A DNA stretch of 64,000 nucleotides from Methylobacterium sp. NEAU K (GCF_030700285.1 NZ_JAUYZJ010000025.1:1-64000); one strand, 5' to 3'. Counted from the stretch's first letter, positions 1-9,387 are shown. Notes: generated by a model not told the origin, from the sequence alone. Translations and numbers: made by a program.

Positions 1-2202
1 GGCGAATCGCCGTTCCTGCACTACGTGCGCACCGGCCGGGCGGCCGGGCTGATGGCCTGCCCGGAGGATCTGGGTCGCTTCCCGCCCATGGCCGCGCCGG
101 AGCCGCAGGACTGGGACGGCCTGCCCCGGGCCCTGACCATCGCCCAGGCCCGGGTCGTCGTGATCGTGCCGGTCTACAAGGGCCGCGGCGAGACCCTGCG
201 CGCCATCCACGCCTGCCTGTCCCAGCCGCAGCAGACCCCCTTCACCCTGCTCGCCGTCAACGACCGCTCGCCGGACCCGGAGCTCACCGCCGAGCTGGCC
301 GCCCTCGCCCGCAGAGGCCTGTTCCACCTCGTCGAGAACGAACGCAACCTCGGCTTCGTCCGCTCGGTCAACCGCGCCCTCGCCCTGCGCCAGGGCCGGG
401 CCGTGGTCCTGCTCAACTCCGACGCCGAAGTCTTCGGCGACTGGCTCGACCGGCTGGTGGCCCATGCCGAGACGGCCGAGGCTGAGGGCCGCCCGCGTGT
501 CGGCAGCGTCACGCCCCTGTCCAACAACGCGACCATCTGCAGCTACCCGCGCTTCAACGCCAACAACACCATGCCGCTGGAGATCGGCAGGCCCGAGCTC
601 GACCAGGCGGCCCGCGCGCTCAACCGCGGCCGCAGCCTCGAGGTGCCCACCGGCGTCGGCTTCTGCCTGTACATGACCGCCGCGGCGCTCGACGCGGTCG
701 GCGTCCTGGACGAGGAGGCCTTCGGCAAGGGCTACGGCGAGGAGAACGACTGGTGCCTGCGCGCCCGCAAGGCGGGCTTTGCCAACCTCCTGGCCGAGGA
801 CGTGTTCGTCTACCATGCCGGCCAGATCTCGTTCGGGCTCGACCCGGGCGGCGAGTACGACCAGGGCCAGGCGGCTCTGCTCGCCAAGCATCCCGACTAC
901 ACGGCGCTGGTCGGCCAGTTCGTCCAGGCCGATCCCGGCCGGCGCGGCCGGGCGCGGCTCGACCTGTACCGGCTGGCCCGGCACTTCAGCGGCCGGGCCG
1001 TGCTGTTCGTGACCCATTCCTGGGGCGGGGGCATCCAGCGGCACATCGACGACATGATCGCCCGGCTCAAGGACGAGGGCGTGAGCGTCGTGCTGCTCTC
1101 GGTCGACCGGGACCGGAACATCCAGATCAACGTCTCGTACCGCAGCCGCGAGTTCCTGTACCTGCCGAGCCTCGACAGCCTGTACCTGCCGCGCGACGCG
1201 GACGAGGTCGCCGGGTTCATCGACCGGCTGGCGCCGCGCCTGATCCACGTGCACTCGCTGGCGGGCTTACGCTGGTCGGCGGCGCGGGCGCTGATGGACC
1301 TGGTCTCCGGGTCGGGGCGGCCCTACGCCTGGACGCTGCACGACTTCTCGCCGGTCTGCCACCGCAACCACCTGGTGATGCCGGACGGGCGCGCTTGCGG
1401 GCTGGCGCCGGTGCCTGTGTGCCGGGACTGCCTGGCCATGGACGCGGACGGGTTCGAGGAGCCGGATCCGGGCGAGCGCCGGGCGGCGTTCGGGCGGTTC
1501 CTCTCCGGGGCCACGCGGGTGTTCGCGCCCTCGCGCGACACGGCGGCCCGGATCGGGCGGGTGTACCCGGATCTGGCGATCACGGTGCGGCCGCACCTGG
1601 AGCCCGACCTCCGGGTGCGCGCGACCGCCCTGCGGCGGCCGGGCCGCGTGCGCCGGGTGGCGGTGCTGGGCGCGATCAGCGCGACGAAGGGCGGCCTGCT
1701 GCTGCAGGCGCTGGCCACCGACGCGCAGGACCGGGACCTGCCGCTGCGGTTTGCGGTCGTGGGCTTCTCCGACCCGGCGCTCGCCGGCGGGCTGGCGCGG
1801 GTCGGGGTCACCCAGACCGGACGCTACGCGGGCGACGACGAGGCTCTGGATCTCGTCTGGCGGGTCTCGGCCGACCTGGTCCTGCTGCCGGCGATCTGGC
1901 CGGAGACCTACTCGTACGCCCTGACGCTGGGGCTGCGGACCGGCCTGCCGGTGGTCGCCTTCGATCTCGGTGCGCCGGGCGAGCGCCTGCGCGCCGACCC
2001 GAACGGCCACGTCCTGCCCTACGCCCTCTCGAACGACCCGGCCGCCTTCAACGACCGGCTGATGGCGATCGACATCTCCGCCGGCCGCCGCCCCTCCGTC
2101 CCGATCCAGGCGGCCGAATACGACGACCTGATGCGCGCCTATTACGCCCTGGACCTGAGTCCGGCCGGGACGGAAAGCGCAATCGACGAGGATGCCGCAT
2201 GA
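1..2202 (+). CDS. Two-domain glycosyltransferase (GT2 + GT4), 5' end outside window
   Basis: Transfers sugars from nucleotide donors onto a surface glycan (inferred). The frame is open from base 1 and begins with residues like the end of a HYxxxGxxxG repeat common before such transferases, so the true start is upstream. The N-terminal half is a GT2 fold: VVVIVPVYKGRGETL near residue 45 (counted from the GTG at 25), the acidic LLNSDAE motif near 130 and GYGEENDWCLRARKAG near 240. The C-terminal half is a GT-B/GT4 module: VLFVTHSWGGGIQRH near 325 and PAIWPETYSYALTLGLRTG near 635, where GT4 enzymes keep an E-x7-E-like donor site. The stop overlaps the next ATG (ATGA). The acceptor cannot be read from sequence. 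Confidence 0.9.
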   Translation, partial: GESPFLHYVRTGRAAGLMACPEDLGRFPPMAAPEPQDWDGLPRALTIAQARVVVIVPVYKGRGETLRAIHACLSQPQQTPFTLLAVNDRSPDPELTAELAALARRGLFHLVENERNLGFVRSVNRALALRQGRAVVLLNSDAEVFGDWLDRLVAHAETAEAEGRPRVGSVTPLSNNATICSYPRFNANNTMPLEIGRPELDQAARALNRGRSLEVPTGVGFCLYMTAAALDAVGVLDEEAFGKGYGEENDWCLRARKAGFANLLAEDVFVYHAGQISFGLDPGGEYDQGQAALLAKHPDYTALVGQFVQADPGRRGRARLDLYRLARHFSGRAVLFVTHSWGGGIQRHIDDMIARLKDEGVSVVLLSVDRDRNIQINVSYRSREFLYLPSLDSLYLPRDADEVAGFIDRLAPRLIHVHSLAGLRWSAARALMDLVSGSGRPYAWTLHDFSPVCHRNHLVMPDGRACGLAPVPVCRDCLAMDADGFEEPDPGERRAAFGRFLSGATRVFAPSRDTAARIGRVYPDLAITVRPHLEPDLRVRATALRRPGRVRRVAVLGAISATKGGLLLQALATDAQDRDLPLRFAVVGFSDPALAGGLARVGVTQTGRYAGDDEALDLVWRVSADLVLLPAIWPETYSYALTLGLRTGLPVVAFDLGAPGERLRADPNGHVLPYALSNDPAAFNDRLMAIDISAGRRPSVPIQAAEYDDLMRAYYALDLSPAGTESAIDEDAA

Positions 2203-2918
2203 TCTCCGTCAACGAGGACATGAAGCAGGAGATGCTTCGGCGCGGCATCTCGGTGCTGCATCCGGCCCCGTTCGCCCTGCCGGAGGACTGCACCTTCGAG
2301 CCCCCCTGCAGCATCAAGTGGATGGGGATCGATTACTGCCTGACCATGGGGGCGTTCTCCTACGCGGTGAGCGGCTATTATTTCGGTGCCGACATCGCCC
2401 GCTACTGCTCGATCGGCGAGAGCGTGCAGGTCGGGCGCGGCAGCCACCCGGTCCATTGCGGCTCGACCTCGCCGCTGTTCTACACGCACCATTCCGCGGT
2501 GTTCGACCGCCTCGATCCCCGGGCGGAGGATTACGAGATCTGCGGCCCCTATCTGTGGCCCAAGCGCGTGCGCATCGGCAACGACGTCTATATCGGCCAC
2601 GGCGCCTTCCTGATGCCCGACATCACGGTGGGTGACGGGGCGATCATCGGCGCCATGGCGGTGGTGACCAAGGACGTGCCGCCCTACGCGATCGTGGCGG
2701 GCAGCCCGGCCCGAATCGTGAAGATGCGGTTTCCCGACACGCTGATCGAGCGCTACCTGGCGGTGCAATGGTGGCGCTACGCCTTCTGGGACCTGCGTCA
2801 GTGCTCGATCACCGACCCCGAAAAATTCCTCGACGCCGTCGAGGAGCGGATCGCGGGCGGGATGCAGGAATACCGGCCGGAGCTGATCCCGATCCAGTCC
2901 CTCGTGCCGGGCGCCTGA
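2199..2918 (+). CDS. CatB/Vat-like hexapeptide-repeat O-acetyltransferase
   Basis: A 239-residue left-handed beta-helix acyltransferase, probably acetyl-CoA dependent. Hexapeptide repeats run from about residue 65 to 170 (RYCSIGESVQVG, RVRIGNDVYIGHGAFLMP, ITVGDGAIIGAMAVVTKDV). The family hallmark PPYAIVAGSPARIVKMRF follows, and then a C-terminal helical tail with WWRYAFWD, as in xenobiotic acetyltransferases. The ATG overlaps the stop of the glycosyltransferase upstream by ATGA, so the two are translationally coupled. It most likely O-acetylates a sugar of the same glycan, but an antibiotic-acetyltransferase role cannot be excluded from sequence alone. Confidence 0.85.
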   Translation: MISVNEDMKQEMLRRGISVLHPAPFALPEDCTFEPPCSIKWMGIDYCLTMGAFSYAVSGYYFGADIARYCSIGESVQVGRGSHPVHCGSTSPLFYTHHSAVFDRLDPRAEDYEICGPYLWPKRVRIGNDVYIGHGAFLMPDITVGDGAIIGAMAVVTKDVPPYAIVAGSPARIVKMRFPDTLIERYLAVQWWRYAFWDLRQCSITDPEKFLDAVEERIAGGMQEYRPELIPIQSLVPGA

Positions 2919-2921
2919 GGG

Positions 2922-3062
2922 TCAGTCCCGGTCGGCGCCGAGCCGCGCGAAGGCCGCCACCAGCGCGTCGGCGGCCGGCTCGGTCAGGTCGCTGAAGCAG
3001 AGGCCCTCGCCGACGAACACGGTCCACACCCCGTCGTAGGTCGCTTCCTTGCGGATCCGCAT
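2922..3062 (-). CDS. Small hypothetical protein, 46 aa
   Basis: A short minus-strand reading frame beginning MRIRKEATYDGVWTVFVGEG and ending LGADRD before TGA. It is supported by a GGAGG Shine-Dalgarno sequence about 8 nt before the ATG, a balanced amino-acid composition and normal high-GC third positions. Its stop lies four bases past the end of the convergent acetyltransferase gene. No family is recognised; the size and the VWTVFVG core suggest a small folded beta-rich protein. It could be a chance frame, but the ribosome-binding site is good. Confidence 0.5.
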   Translation of the reverse strand: MRIRKEATYDGVWTVFVGEGLCFSDLTEPAADALVAAFARLGADRD

Positions 3063-3214
3063 GGCCGTCCTCCGGCATTGATCCGGATCAACGGCCCGGA
3101 GCGTGTGGCGTTGCGTCGATGGCGCCCCATCGGTGCCGAGTCGAGAACCTTCCGGGCGGCGGCGGCCCGTGTTTCGTCTGAGGGAATCCTGCCGGGATCA
3201 TCACTTCAGGATTG

Positions 3215-3898
3215 TCATGTGGCTTCGTCCGTGGGGACACGATACATGTGGCGGCCGGCTGCAGGATTCCCGTGCATCAGGAAGCCGTCTCCGACCGACC
3301 GACTCAGCACCGATCCGGCCGTGAGCTTGCTGTAGGCCCCCAGACTCACGTTCGGAAGGATCGACGCGCCGGTACCCAGGAATGCGGCCGTCCCGCACAC
3401 AGCGTGCCCGCACAAGCGCGCGCTCGGTGACAGGACGACGGAGTCATCGAGCCGGGCATCGTGACCGATCACCACCTGCGCGTTCAGCAGCACGTTCTCG
3501 CCGACCTGCGCGAAGGGGCCGATGAAGACACCGGGATAGACGATCGCCCCGTCTCCGATCACCGCCGACGGGGAAATGTAGGCCCTCGGGTGGACGATCC
3601 GTGCCAGGGTAAGGCCCAACCTGACAATCTCGACATACACTGTGTGCCGTACCACCGGATCGCCGATGCAGACGATGAACTGCTTCGCCTCCTTGGCCAC
3701 GACGGAGGCGATATCCGCATGCGTTGTGAAGGCGTTGCCGCAGACTGCCGTGAGGTCCACAGCCCGCCCTGCCCCGGGGGAAACCACGTCCGTAACCAGG
3801 ACGTCGTCCCCCCGCTCGCCAGCGTCGAGATCCCGCAAAAAGGTGGCGATCTCGACCGCCAGACTGCCCCCGCCGCACATCACGAGCCGACGCGTCAT
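3215..3898 (-). CDS. PglD/NeuD-like sugar N/O-acetyltransferase
   Basis: A 227-residue protein of the sialic-acid O-acetyltransferase NeuD / PglD family. The N-terminal Rossmann-like part begins LVMCGGGSLAVEIATFL (glycine-rich nucleotide loop) and contains IVCIGDPVVRHTV. The C-terminal half is a left-handed beta-helix with hexapeptide repeats (AVIGDGAIVYPGVFIGP, VLLNAQVVIGHDARL, AFLGTGASILPNVSLG). The His in VVIGHDARL matches the catalytic-base region of PglD. It is the last gene of the minus-strand operon, 56 bp after a DegT aminotransferase. This pairing is typical of enzymes that aminate and then acetylate a nucleotide sugar (e.g. bacillosamine or N-acetylperosamine). The exact sugar is unknown. 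Confidence 0.85.
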   Translation of the reverse strand: MTRRLVMCGGGSLAVEIATFLRDLDAGERGDDVLVTDVVSPGAGRAVDLTAVCGNAFTTHADIASVVAKEAKQFIVCIGDPVVRHTVYVEIVRLGLTLARIVHPRAYISPSAVIGDGAIVYPGVFIGPFAQVGENVLLNAQVVIGHDARLDDSVVLSPSARLCGHAVCGTAAFLGTGASILPNVSLGAYSKLTAGSVLSRSVGDGFLMHGNPAAGRHMYRVPTDEAT

Positions 3899-3954
3899 GG
3901 GTTCATCCTACGGTGCTTCGATCGATGGCCACAGAGCCCGTACGGTGCCCTGAG

Positions 3955-5088
3955 TCATGGCGCCTCGAGTGGCGCCTCGAATCCGGCCACCGCCCGCCAC
4001 AGGGACGCGCAGGTGGCCGCGACGTCGGCCTCGGTCAGGGATTCGAAAGTCGGCAGGTTGAGCCCGCGGGCCGACCAAATTTCGGCGACCGGATAGCAGG
4101 TATCCTCACGATAGGGCGGCTGCTTGTGCATCGGATAGAAGACCGGCCGACTGTCGATCCCCTCGGCCAGAAGCGCGGCCATCACTGCATCCCGCTCGCG
4201 GGCGCCGCCCTCGGTGAGCAGCACGGTAACGAGCCAAGGCACGGGCACCGCCCACGGCTCGGCCCCGAGCAGGCGGACGCCGTTGATCCCAGCGAGGCGC
4301 TCCGCGTACCAGGCGGCGACCTGACGCCGGGCGGCGAGGATCGCGTCGATCCGTTCGAGCTGGGCGAGGCCGATCGCGGCTGCGACGTTCGTCATCCGGT
4401 AGTTGAAACCGACGACCGGATGTATGTAGCGGCGCTGCGGGTCGACGCCCTGACCGCGGTACAGGCGCAGGCGGGCCGCCAGCGCTGCGTCATCCGTCAC
4501 CACCATGCCCCCCTCGCCGGTGGTGATGATCTTGTTGCCGTAGAAGCTGAAGGTGGCACAGGTACCGAACGACCCGACGGGACGCCCTCGACAGGTCGCC
4601 CCATGGGCCTCCGCTGCGTCTTCGACCACGATGAGGCCATGATGTCTGGCGAGGTCCAGGATCGGGTCCATGTTGGCCGGATGGCCGTAGAGGTGGACCG
4701 GCAGGATGGCCTTGGTGCGCGAGGTAATTCGTTCCGCAAGACGATCCGGGTCGAGGTTGAGGGTCGCAGGCTCGCAATCGACGAAGACCGGCTTGGCTCC
4801 GCAATAGGTCACCGCGTTCGCCGACGCGATGTAGGTGAGGTCGGGCACGATCACCTCATCACCGGGGCCGATGCCGAGGGCGGTGAGAGCAAGGTGAAGC
4901 GCGGCGGTGCCGTTGTTGACCGCCACGGCGTGGGATACGCCGCAGAAACGGGCGAAGGCGGCCTCGAAGGCATCGAGGAAGCGGCCGGTGGACGAGATCC
5001 AGGTGCTGTCGAGGCATTCGAGCACGTAGGCGCGCTCGTTCCCGGCCAGGTTCGGAGCGGCCACGGGGAGGAAGGGGCGGGGGGGCAT
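3955..5088 (-). CDS. DegT/DnrJ/EryC1 family sugar aminotransferase
   Basis: A PLP-dependent nucleotide-sugar aminotransferase of 377 residues, the usual family length. It has the N-terminal signature of PglE/perosamine-synthase enzymes (GRFLDAFEAAFARFCGV, VNNGTAALHLALTALGIGPG), DEVIVPDLTYIASANAV, VVEDAAEAHGA (Asp/Glu contacting the PLP ring) and the PLP lysine in FYGNKIITTGEGGM near residue 188. It would transfer an amino group from glutamate to a keto-sugar. Its ATG is 2 bp after the stop of the upstream GT4 gene, so it shares that transcript, and an acetyltransferase follows 56 bp downstream. It probably makes the amino sugar that the neighbouring enzyme acetylates. Confidence 0.9.
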   Translation of the reverse strand: MPPRPFLPVAAPNLAGNERAYVLECLDSTWISSTGRFLDAFEAAFARFCGVSHAVAVNNGTAALHLALTALGIGPGDEVIVPDLTYIASANAVTYCGAKPVFVDCEPATLNLDPDRLAERITSRTKAILPVHLYGHPANMDPILDLARHHGLIVVEDAAEAHGATCRGRPVGSFGTCATFSFYGNKIITTGEGGMVVTDDAALAARLRLYRGQGVDPQRRYIHPVVGFNYRMTNVAAAIGLAQLERIDAILAARRQVAAWYAERLAGINGVRLLGAEPWAVPVPWLVTVLLTEGGARERDAVMAALLAEGIDSRPVFYPMHKQPPYREDTCYPVAEIWSARGLNLPTFESLTEADVAATCASLWRAVAGFEAPLEAP

Positions 5089-5090
5089 GA

Positions 5091-6353
5091 TCAGACGGTC
5101 GGCCCGGCGGCGAGCAGCGCTTCATCCGCCTCGCTGATCGGCCGGCCGGCGGCTTTGCGGTAAAGTACACCGAAACGACGGACCACCGATTCCCAGGTGT
5201 GCCGGGCAACGACATCCCGCCCGCGGGCGGTGAGTTGATCACGCAGGGACGCATCCGCCCACAGCTTGAAGATGACGCTGGCCATCTCACCGCTGTCGTC
5301 GGGATCGAACAGGATTGCGCCGCCGGCGGTCTGCGACGGCAGCGAGGTTGCGTTGGAGCAGGCGACGGGACAACCGATCGTAAAGGCCTCCCAGATCGGT
5401 GCGCTGGCAGCCTCGAATTTCGTCGGAACGAGAACGCCGCGGGCGAGGTGATAGAGCAGCACCAGATCGCGCTGGGCGATGTAGCCGGCCCACCGGATGC
5501 AGTCGCTCACGTTGAGGGCGGCCGCCCGCTCGAGTACACGCAGCGAGAACGGCACGAACGCTCCGGTGAAGACCATGAGCGGCGGCTCCAGGCCCTGGGC
5601 CCGCAACAGGGCTGCGGCCTCCACCAAGCCGATGTGGTTCTTGTGCGCCCATCCGGCTGCCGGATAGAGCAGGAAGCCGCCCGGCTGGAGCCGCAAGCGG
5701 TCGCAGATCGTCCGCACCTCCGCGGGTGTCGGCGGCGTGCGGTCGGCGGCGGGCGGCGCGAACGGGATGACGGCCATCTTCTCGGACGGCACGCGGTATT
5801 GCCGCCCGACATCCTCGGCAATCCAGTGCGAGGCCACGGGAATGATTTTCGCCACGCCACAGAAATACTGGTAGATCACCTCGCGATGCTCGAGTTCGGT
5901 CTCAGAGAAGAACTGCGGCAGGTGGAGATGCTGGAGATCGTGCGGGTGGTAGACGAGGGGCAGGTCGGAATCGATCGCGAATTGCGACAGGGCGTGCACC
6001 ACCGTCACGCCTGCGGACCGCAATGGGCCCGTGGCGTCGGAAAGCTTCACCCGGAGCGTCGTGCTCTCGTCCTGGAAGTTGAACATCCGCTTGGCCGCCG
6101 GCGTGCCGGCCAGCCTGAACGCACGCTCGCGCACCGGCAGGGCTCCGGTGTTCAGCGGCAGCAACCTGCAATGGTCCGGCATGATGGCACGCAGGTCGTC
6201 GCGCGCCGGCGAGTCCACGATCAGGGAAAAGCGAAAGGCGTCCGCCGGGAGATGGTGGAGATGCGTCACCAGACCCCGCGTGACCTCGGCCACGCCCCCG
6301 GCTGCCCCGAGGGCGGGACGCGCATCGATCGCGACATGAAGTTGTTCGGACAC
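5091..6353 (-). CDS. Glycosyltransferase family 4 (GT-B)
   Basis: A 420-residue retaining glycosyltransferase. The N-terminal half opens LHVAIDARPALGAAGGVAEV, typical of GT4 enzymes with a glycine-rich acceptor-side loop. The C-terminal half has FLLYPAAGWAHKNHIGLVEA, then GYIAQRDLVLLYHLARGVLVP and KFEAASAPIWEAFTIGCPVA, which is the E-x7-E donor-binding motif. The start is a GTG at 6353, preceded by AAAGGGA about 10 nt upstream. It lies in one operon with a GT2 gene upstream (79 bp gap) and the DegT aminotransferase downstream (2 bp). It resembles mannosyl/rhamnosyltransferases of O-antigen or EPS clusters; donor and acceptor are unknown. Confidence 0.88.
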   Translation of the reverse strand: MSEQLHVAIDARPALGAAGGVAEVTRGLVTHLHHLPADAFRFSLIVDSPARDDLRAIMPDHCRLLPLNTGALPVRERAFRLAGTPAAKRMFNFQDESTTLRVKLSDATGPLRSAGVTVVHALSQFAIDSDLPLVYHPHDLQHLHLPQFFSETELEHREVIYQYFCGVAKIIPVASHWIAEDVGRQYRVPSEKMAVIPFAPPAADRTPPTPAEVRTICDRLRLQPGGFLLYPAAGWAHKNHIGLVEAAALLRAQGLEPPLMVFTGAFVPFSLRVLERAAALNVSDCIRWAGYIAQRDLVLLYHLARGVLVPTKFEAASAPIWEAFTIGCPVACSNATSLPSQTAGGAILFDPDDSGEMASVIFKLWADASLRDQLTARGRDVVARHTWESVVRRFGVLYRKAAGRPISEADEALLAAGPTV

Positions 6354-6432
6354 TGTACGGAGTCCCTTTGACGATCCCGCCCAACAGTTCTGGCGGGCGA
6401 CTCATCGGGCCGGATCCTTGCCCGGGGCTGTC

Positions 6433-7260
6433 TCACCAGGGAATGCGGCCGTAACGGTGGGTGAGCCTCGCGTATTCCGCCTGGCTCTGCTGTGTGAGGA
6501 CCGGGTCGACGGCGATGCGCGCCGTGCCGGAGCGGGAATGCACCAGGCGGGTGACCAGCGGAGCCAGCATCGTGTGGCGCGTCACCTCCAGGTTGGCTCC
6601 GCCAAACCGCACGACGTTGGCGAGCCAGGGCCGCACCTGTTCCGCCAGTGCGATGTTGGCCGGCGCCATCGCGTCGACGAGATGACAGCGCCTGATGCCG
6701 CTTTCGCCCAGCCGGCCGAGCCATTCATTGTCGAGATGCCAGCGCATGGCAGGATCGAAGCATCCAACCCGCCGGAGGGTATCGAACGGCATCATCCAGC
6801 CCGACGGGGTCGGGAAGTCGTTGATGCGGATGATCTGGCCGTTTTCGTCGACCTCGAGCTGGGTTGTCGAGACGAAGCCGTAGCGTTTCAGGGCACCTAG
6901 ACTCCAAGTCAGGTAGTTCGGATCCCAGCGATCGTCGTCCTCCAGGAATGCGATGCAGTCGAAGCGGTCGCCCGCAGCCGCGATCCCGGCATTCAGGGCT
7001 CCCGCCTGCGAGCACGCATCGCTGCGCGCCCAGACGATGTCGCTCCGCGCCGCGAGGCGTGGGGGGATGTCCGCATCCGCATCGATACCGACGATGAAGG
7101 CGAGCGAGGCGTCGCCCTCCGCAAGGGCGGTCTGAGCCAATGCGCTGGCGATTGCCCGCTCCACGAAGTGTTCGTTGGGGCCGATCTGCTGCAGACGGGA
7201 TGGGATGATTACCCCGATCGACAATGCTGTTGACGCCACGCGTCCCTCCGACGACCGCAT
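6433..7260 (-). CDS. Glycosyltransferase family 2 (GT-A)
   Basis: A 275-residue GT-A protein and first gene of the minus-strand glycan operon. Recognisable parts are GVIIPSRLQQIGPNEHFVERAIASALAQ near residue 15 (the GT2 opening is modified; no VPxYN), then FIVGIDADADIPPRLA, SQAGALNAGIAAAGDRFDCIAFLEDDDRWDP near residue 105 (DDD as the metal/nucleotide site), and SGWMMPFDTLRRVGCFD with WHLDNEWLGRLGESGIRR further on. The ATG at 7260 has AGGAACG just before it. The AT-rich region upstream is the likely promoter region. Substrates are unknown; the LEDDDRWDP motif makes family membership firm. Confidence 0.85.
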   Translation of the reverse strand: MRSSEGRVASTALSIGVIIPSRLQQIGPNEHFVERAIASALAQTALAEGDASLAFIVGIDADADIPPRLAARSDIVWARSDACSQAGALNAGIAAAGDRFDCIAFLEDDDRWDPNYLTWSLGALKRYGFVSTTQLEVDENGQIIRINDFPTPSGWMMPFDTLRRVGCFDPAMRWHLDNEWLGRLGESGIRRCHLVDAMAPANIALAEQVRPWLANVVRFGGANLEVTRHTMLAPLVTRLVHSRSGTARIAVDPVLTQQSQAEYARLTHRYGRIPW

Positions 7261-8124
7261 TCCGTTCCTGATCGAGCCCGGATCTCATCAAGCTCATGAT
7301 CGCGACCCGACGGGCGGCTAGATGCCGACTTCCCGCACGCGTGTTCCTCGCATGCTTGGCGCGATGATAATATTCATATCCTTCATCAGGCGCCGCAAGT
7401 CCGGTAATCACGATTCGGCACGGACCAGATAAATAATTATGTTGTCGCATTACTGATTAATACGTGATCCCCGCCCCGAAGGAACGGGATCAACTCGTAC
7501 CTAGCCGCTCCGGTTCGAGAGCGGAGATAAATCCGATTCCGCCACCGAACGCCAAACGACGGTCTCTCGCTCGAACAAGATGGTGCAATGAAGCGATTCC
7601 GATCGTTCAAAAGAGTTGCATTCGACCGTTTTCCCAATTTTGAGGATCGTATTAATATTCGATGATTTGAATTTCGAATCGCTGCCGGAACATAATCATG
7701 AATCTAAATATCCAAAAATCGGCCGATGTGTGATGTCCGATACGTTGACACGCCATCGCGCCGTCTGTCAACGGTGGTTTATTCAAGTATATATTTTTGT
7801 CATAATCGATATTTACATTTAAATTTCAAACGTTATAAATCCGCACCTGAAATTTATATCTATTTATTCCGTTCGACTGCGAGGATACTGATCCAGATGA
7901 TTTACGCGAAATCCATCACGCGGCGAGCTATTTAAAGTCGCCGGCTCACCGGAACATGCGCGACGCAACGACGATCGGGTCCCCGATCGGCGTGATCGGG
8001 TTTGACTCTGCTCCAGCGCGTCCCGCACAGATCCGCCGAAAGCCGCGACGTTTCCGCGGCCGACAGGAGGACACCGTCGGCGGGATCCAGTCCTGCCAGG
8101 GGAGGCCATCCTGGAGCGGCAACC
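7261..8124. other. Gene-free AT-rich intergenic region
   Basis: About 860 bp with no convincing gene. From roughly 7420 to 7940 the composition drops sharply compared with the rest of the window, with AT runs such as TATATATTTTTGTCATAAT and ATTTACATTTAAATTTCAAA. Short frames exist on both strands but lack ribosome-binding sites and look random. It separates the divergent glycan operon from the amidohydrolase block. It may hold promoters for the operon starting at 7260, a regulatory RNA, or a remnant of acquired DNA. Confidence 0.6.
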
Positions 8125-9327
8125 TCACCCCGCCAGCACCCGCGCCGCCGCCTCCCCCAGCGCCCGCACGCCGAGGGCGAGATCGGCGTCGCTCGTATCC
8201 TCCGCCCAGTGGTGGCTGATGCCGCCGATCGACGGGACGAACAGCATCGCGGCCGGCAGGATCCGGGCGACGTTCTGGGCGTCGTGGCCGGCGCCCGAGG
8301 GCATCACCTGCCAGGCGCCGGGGCAGACCCGCTCGGAGGCCTCCGACAGCGCGCGCATCAGCCCGGCGTCGCAGGGGGCGGGGATCGCCTTCGACAGGGC
8401 CGTGAGGGTGGCGGGGCAGCGCTCGCGCCGGTTCGACTCGCGCACCAGCGCCTCCAGGCACGCCTCCATCCGCTCCAGCACCGGCATCGATACGTCGCGG
8501 AACTGAAAGACCACCTCGGCGCGGCCCGGGATGATGCTGAAGCCGCCGGGGTCCAGGGTGATCCGCCCGGTGGTCCAGGTGCTGCGCGGGCCGCAGACCG
8601 TTGGGAATTCCCGGTCGATCGCCGCGAGCAGGCGCACCGCCGAGAGGCCCGCGTCCCGGCGCTCGGCCATGGTGGTGCCGCCGGCATGGTCCTGGCTGCC
8701 TTCGAACACGATCCGGAATTGCCAGATCGCCACGATGCCGCTCACCACCCCGAGATGCAGGCCGGCGGATTCGAGCTGCGTGCCCTGCTCGATGTGCATC
8801 TCCAGGAAGCCCCGGTAGCGGTCGGGATCGAGCCGCATCCGGGGCAGGCCGGTGAGGCCGGCGGCCTCGAGGGCCGTGCGCAGGGGCGTGCCGTCGGTGC
8901 GGTTGCGGGCGGCGTCGATCTCGGCCTCGGTCAGCTCGCCGATCGCCGAGCGGCTGCCCAGGAAGCCGCCGGAGAAGTGCCCCTCCTCGTCCGCGAAGGC
9001 GACGACGTCGACCGGCAGCCCGGCGCGCGCCAGCGCGACCCCTGCGACGACGCCGAGGGCCCCGTCGAGCCAGCCGGCCTCGTTCTGGGTCTCGATGTGG
9101 CTGCCCACCAGGAGATGCGGCCCGGGGCCGCGATGGCGCCCGAGCACGTTGCCGATCCCGTCGATCGAGGCCTCCAGGCCGCAGCCCTCGAGCCGGGCCA
9201 TCAGCCAGCGGCGGGATTCCATGTCCTGGGGCGAGAAAGTCGGGCGGTGGACGCCGGTGCGGAACCGGCCGATGCCGCGCAGCGCGTGCAGGTCGGCCAG
9301 GAAGGCCTTGGTGTCGATCTCGGTCAT
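8125..9327 (-). CDS. M20-family Zn-dependent amidohydrolase (N-carbamoyl-amino-acid hydrolase / allantoate amidohydrolase type)
   Basis: A 400-residue cytoplasmic metallo-amidohydrolase that hydrolyses carbamoyl or ureido amides. Motifs follow the family order: LLVGSHIETQNEAGWLDGALGVVAG near residue 75-98 (first His and bridging Asp ligands), VDVVAFADEEGHFSGGFLGS (metal-bridging Glu pair), FLEMHIEQGTQLE, the dimerisation region, MPSGAGHDAQNVAR, and FVPSIGGISHHWAEDT at the C-terminus supplying the last His ligand. GSHIET replaces the more usual GSHLDT. No hydantoinase, transporter or purine-degradation gene adjoins it, so the substrate (N-carbamoyl-L-amino acid, beta-ureidopropionate or allantoate) cannot be decided. 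Confidence 0.85.
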   Translation of the reverse strand: MTEIDTKAFLADLHALRGIGRFRTGVHRPTFSPQDMESRRWLMARLEGCGLEASIDGIGNVLGRHRGPGPHLLVGSHIETQNEAGWLDGALGVVAGVALARAGLPVDVVAFADEEGHFSGGFLGSRSAIGELTEAEIDAARNRTDGTPLRTALEAAGLTGLPRMRLDPDRYRGFLEMHIEQGTQLESAGLHLGVVSGIVAIWQFRIVFEGSQDHAGGTTMAERRDAGLSAVRLLAAIDREFPTVCGPRSTWTTGRITLDPGGFSIIPGRAEVVFQFRDVSMPVLERMEACLEALVRESNRRERCPATLTALSKAIPAPCDAGLMRALSEASERVCPGAWQVMPSGAGHDAQNVARILPAAMLFVPSIGGISHHWAEDTSDADLALGVRALGEAAARVLAG

Positions 9328-9387
9328 GCTGGGCCCGGGTGCTGAACGGTCGGGCCGTGCAAGCTCCGTGCGCCGCGGCCCTGGTCG

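Noticed and set aside
7616..7822. Possible 68-residue gene in the AT-rich region
   Set aside because: No ribosome-binding site and no homology-like features; the composition is what random AT-rich DNA would give.
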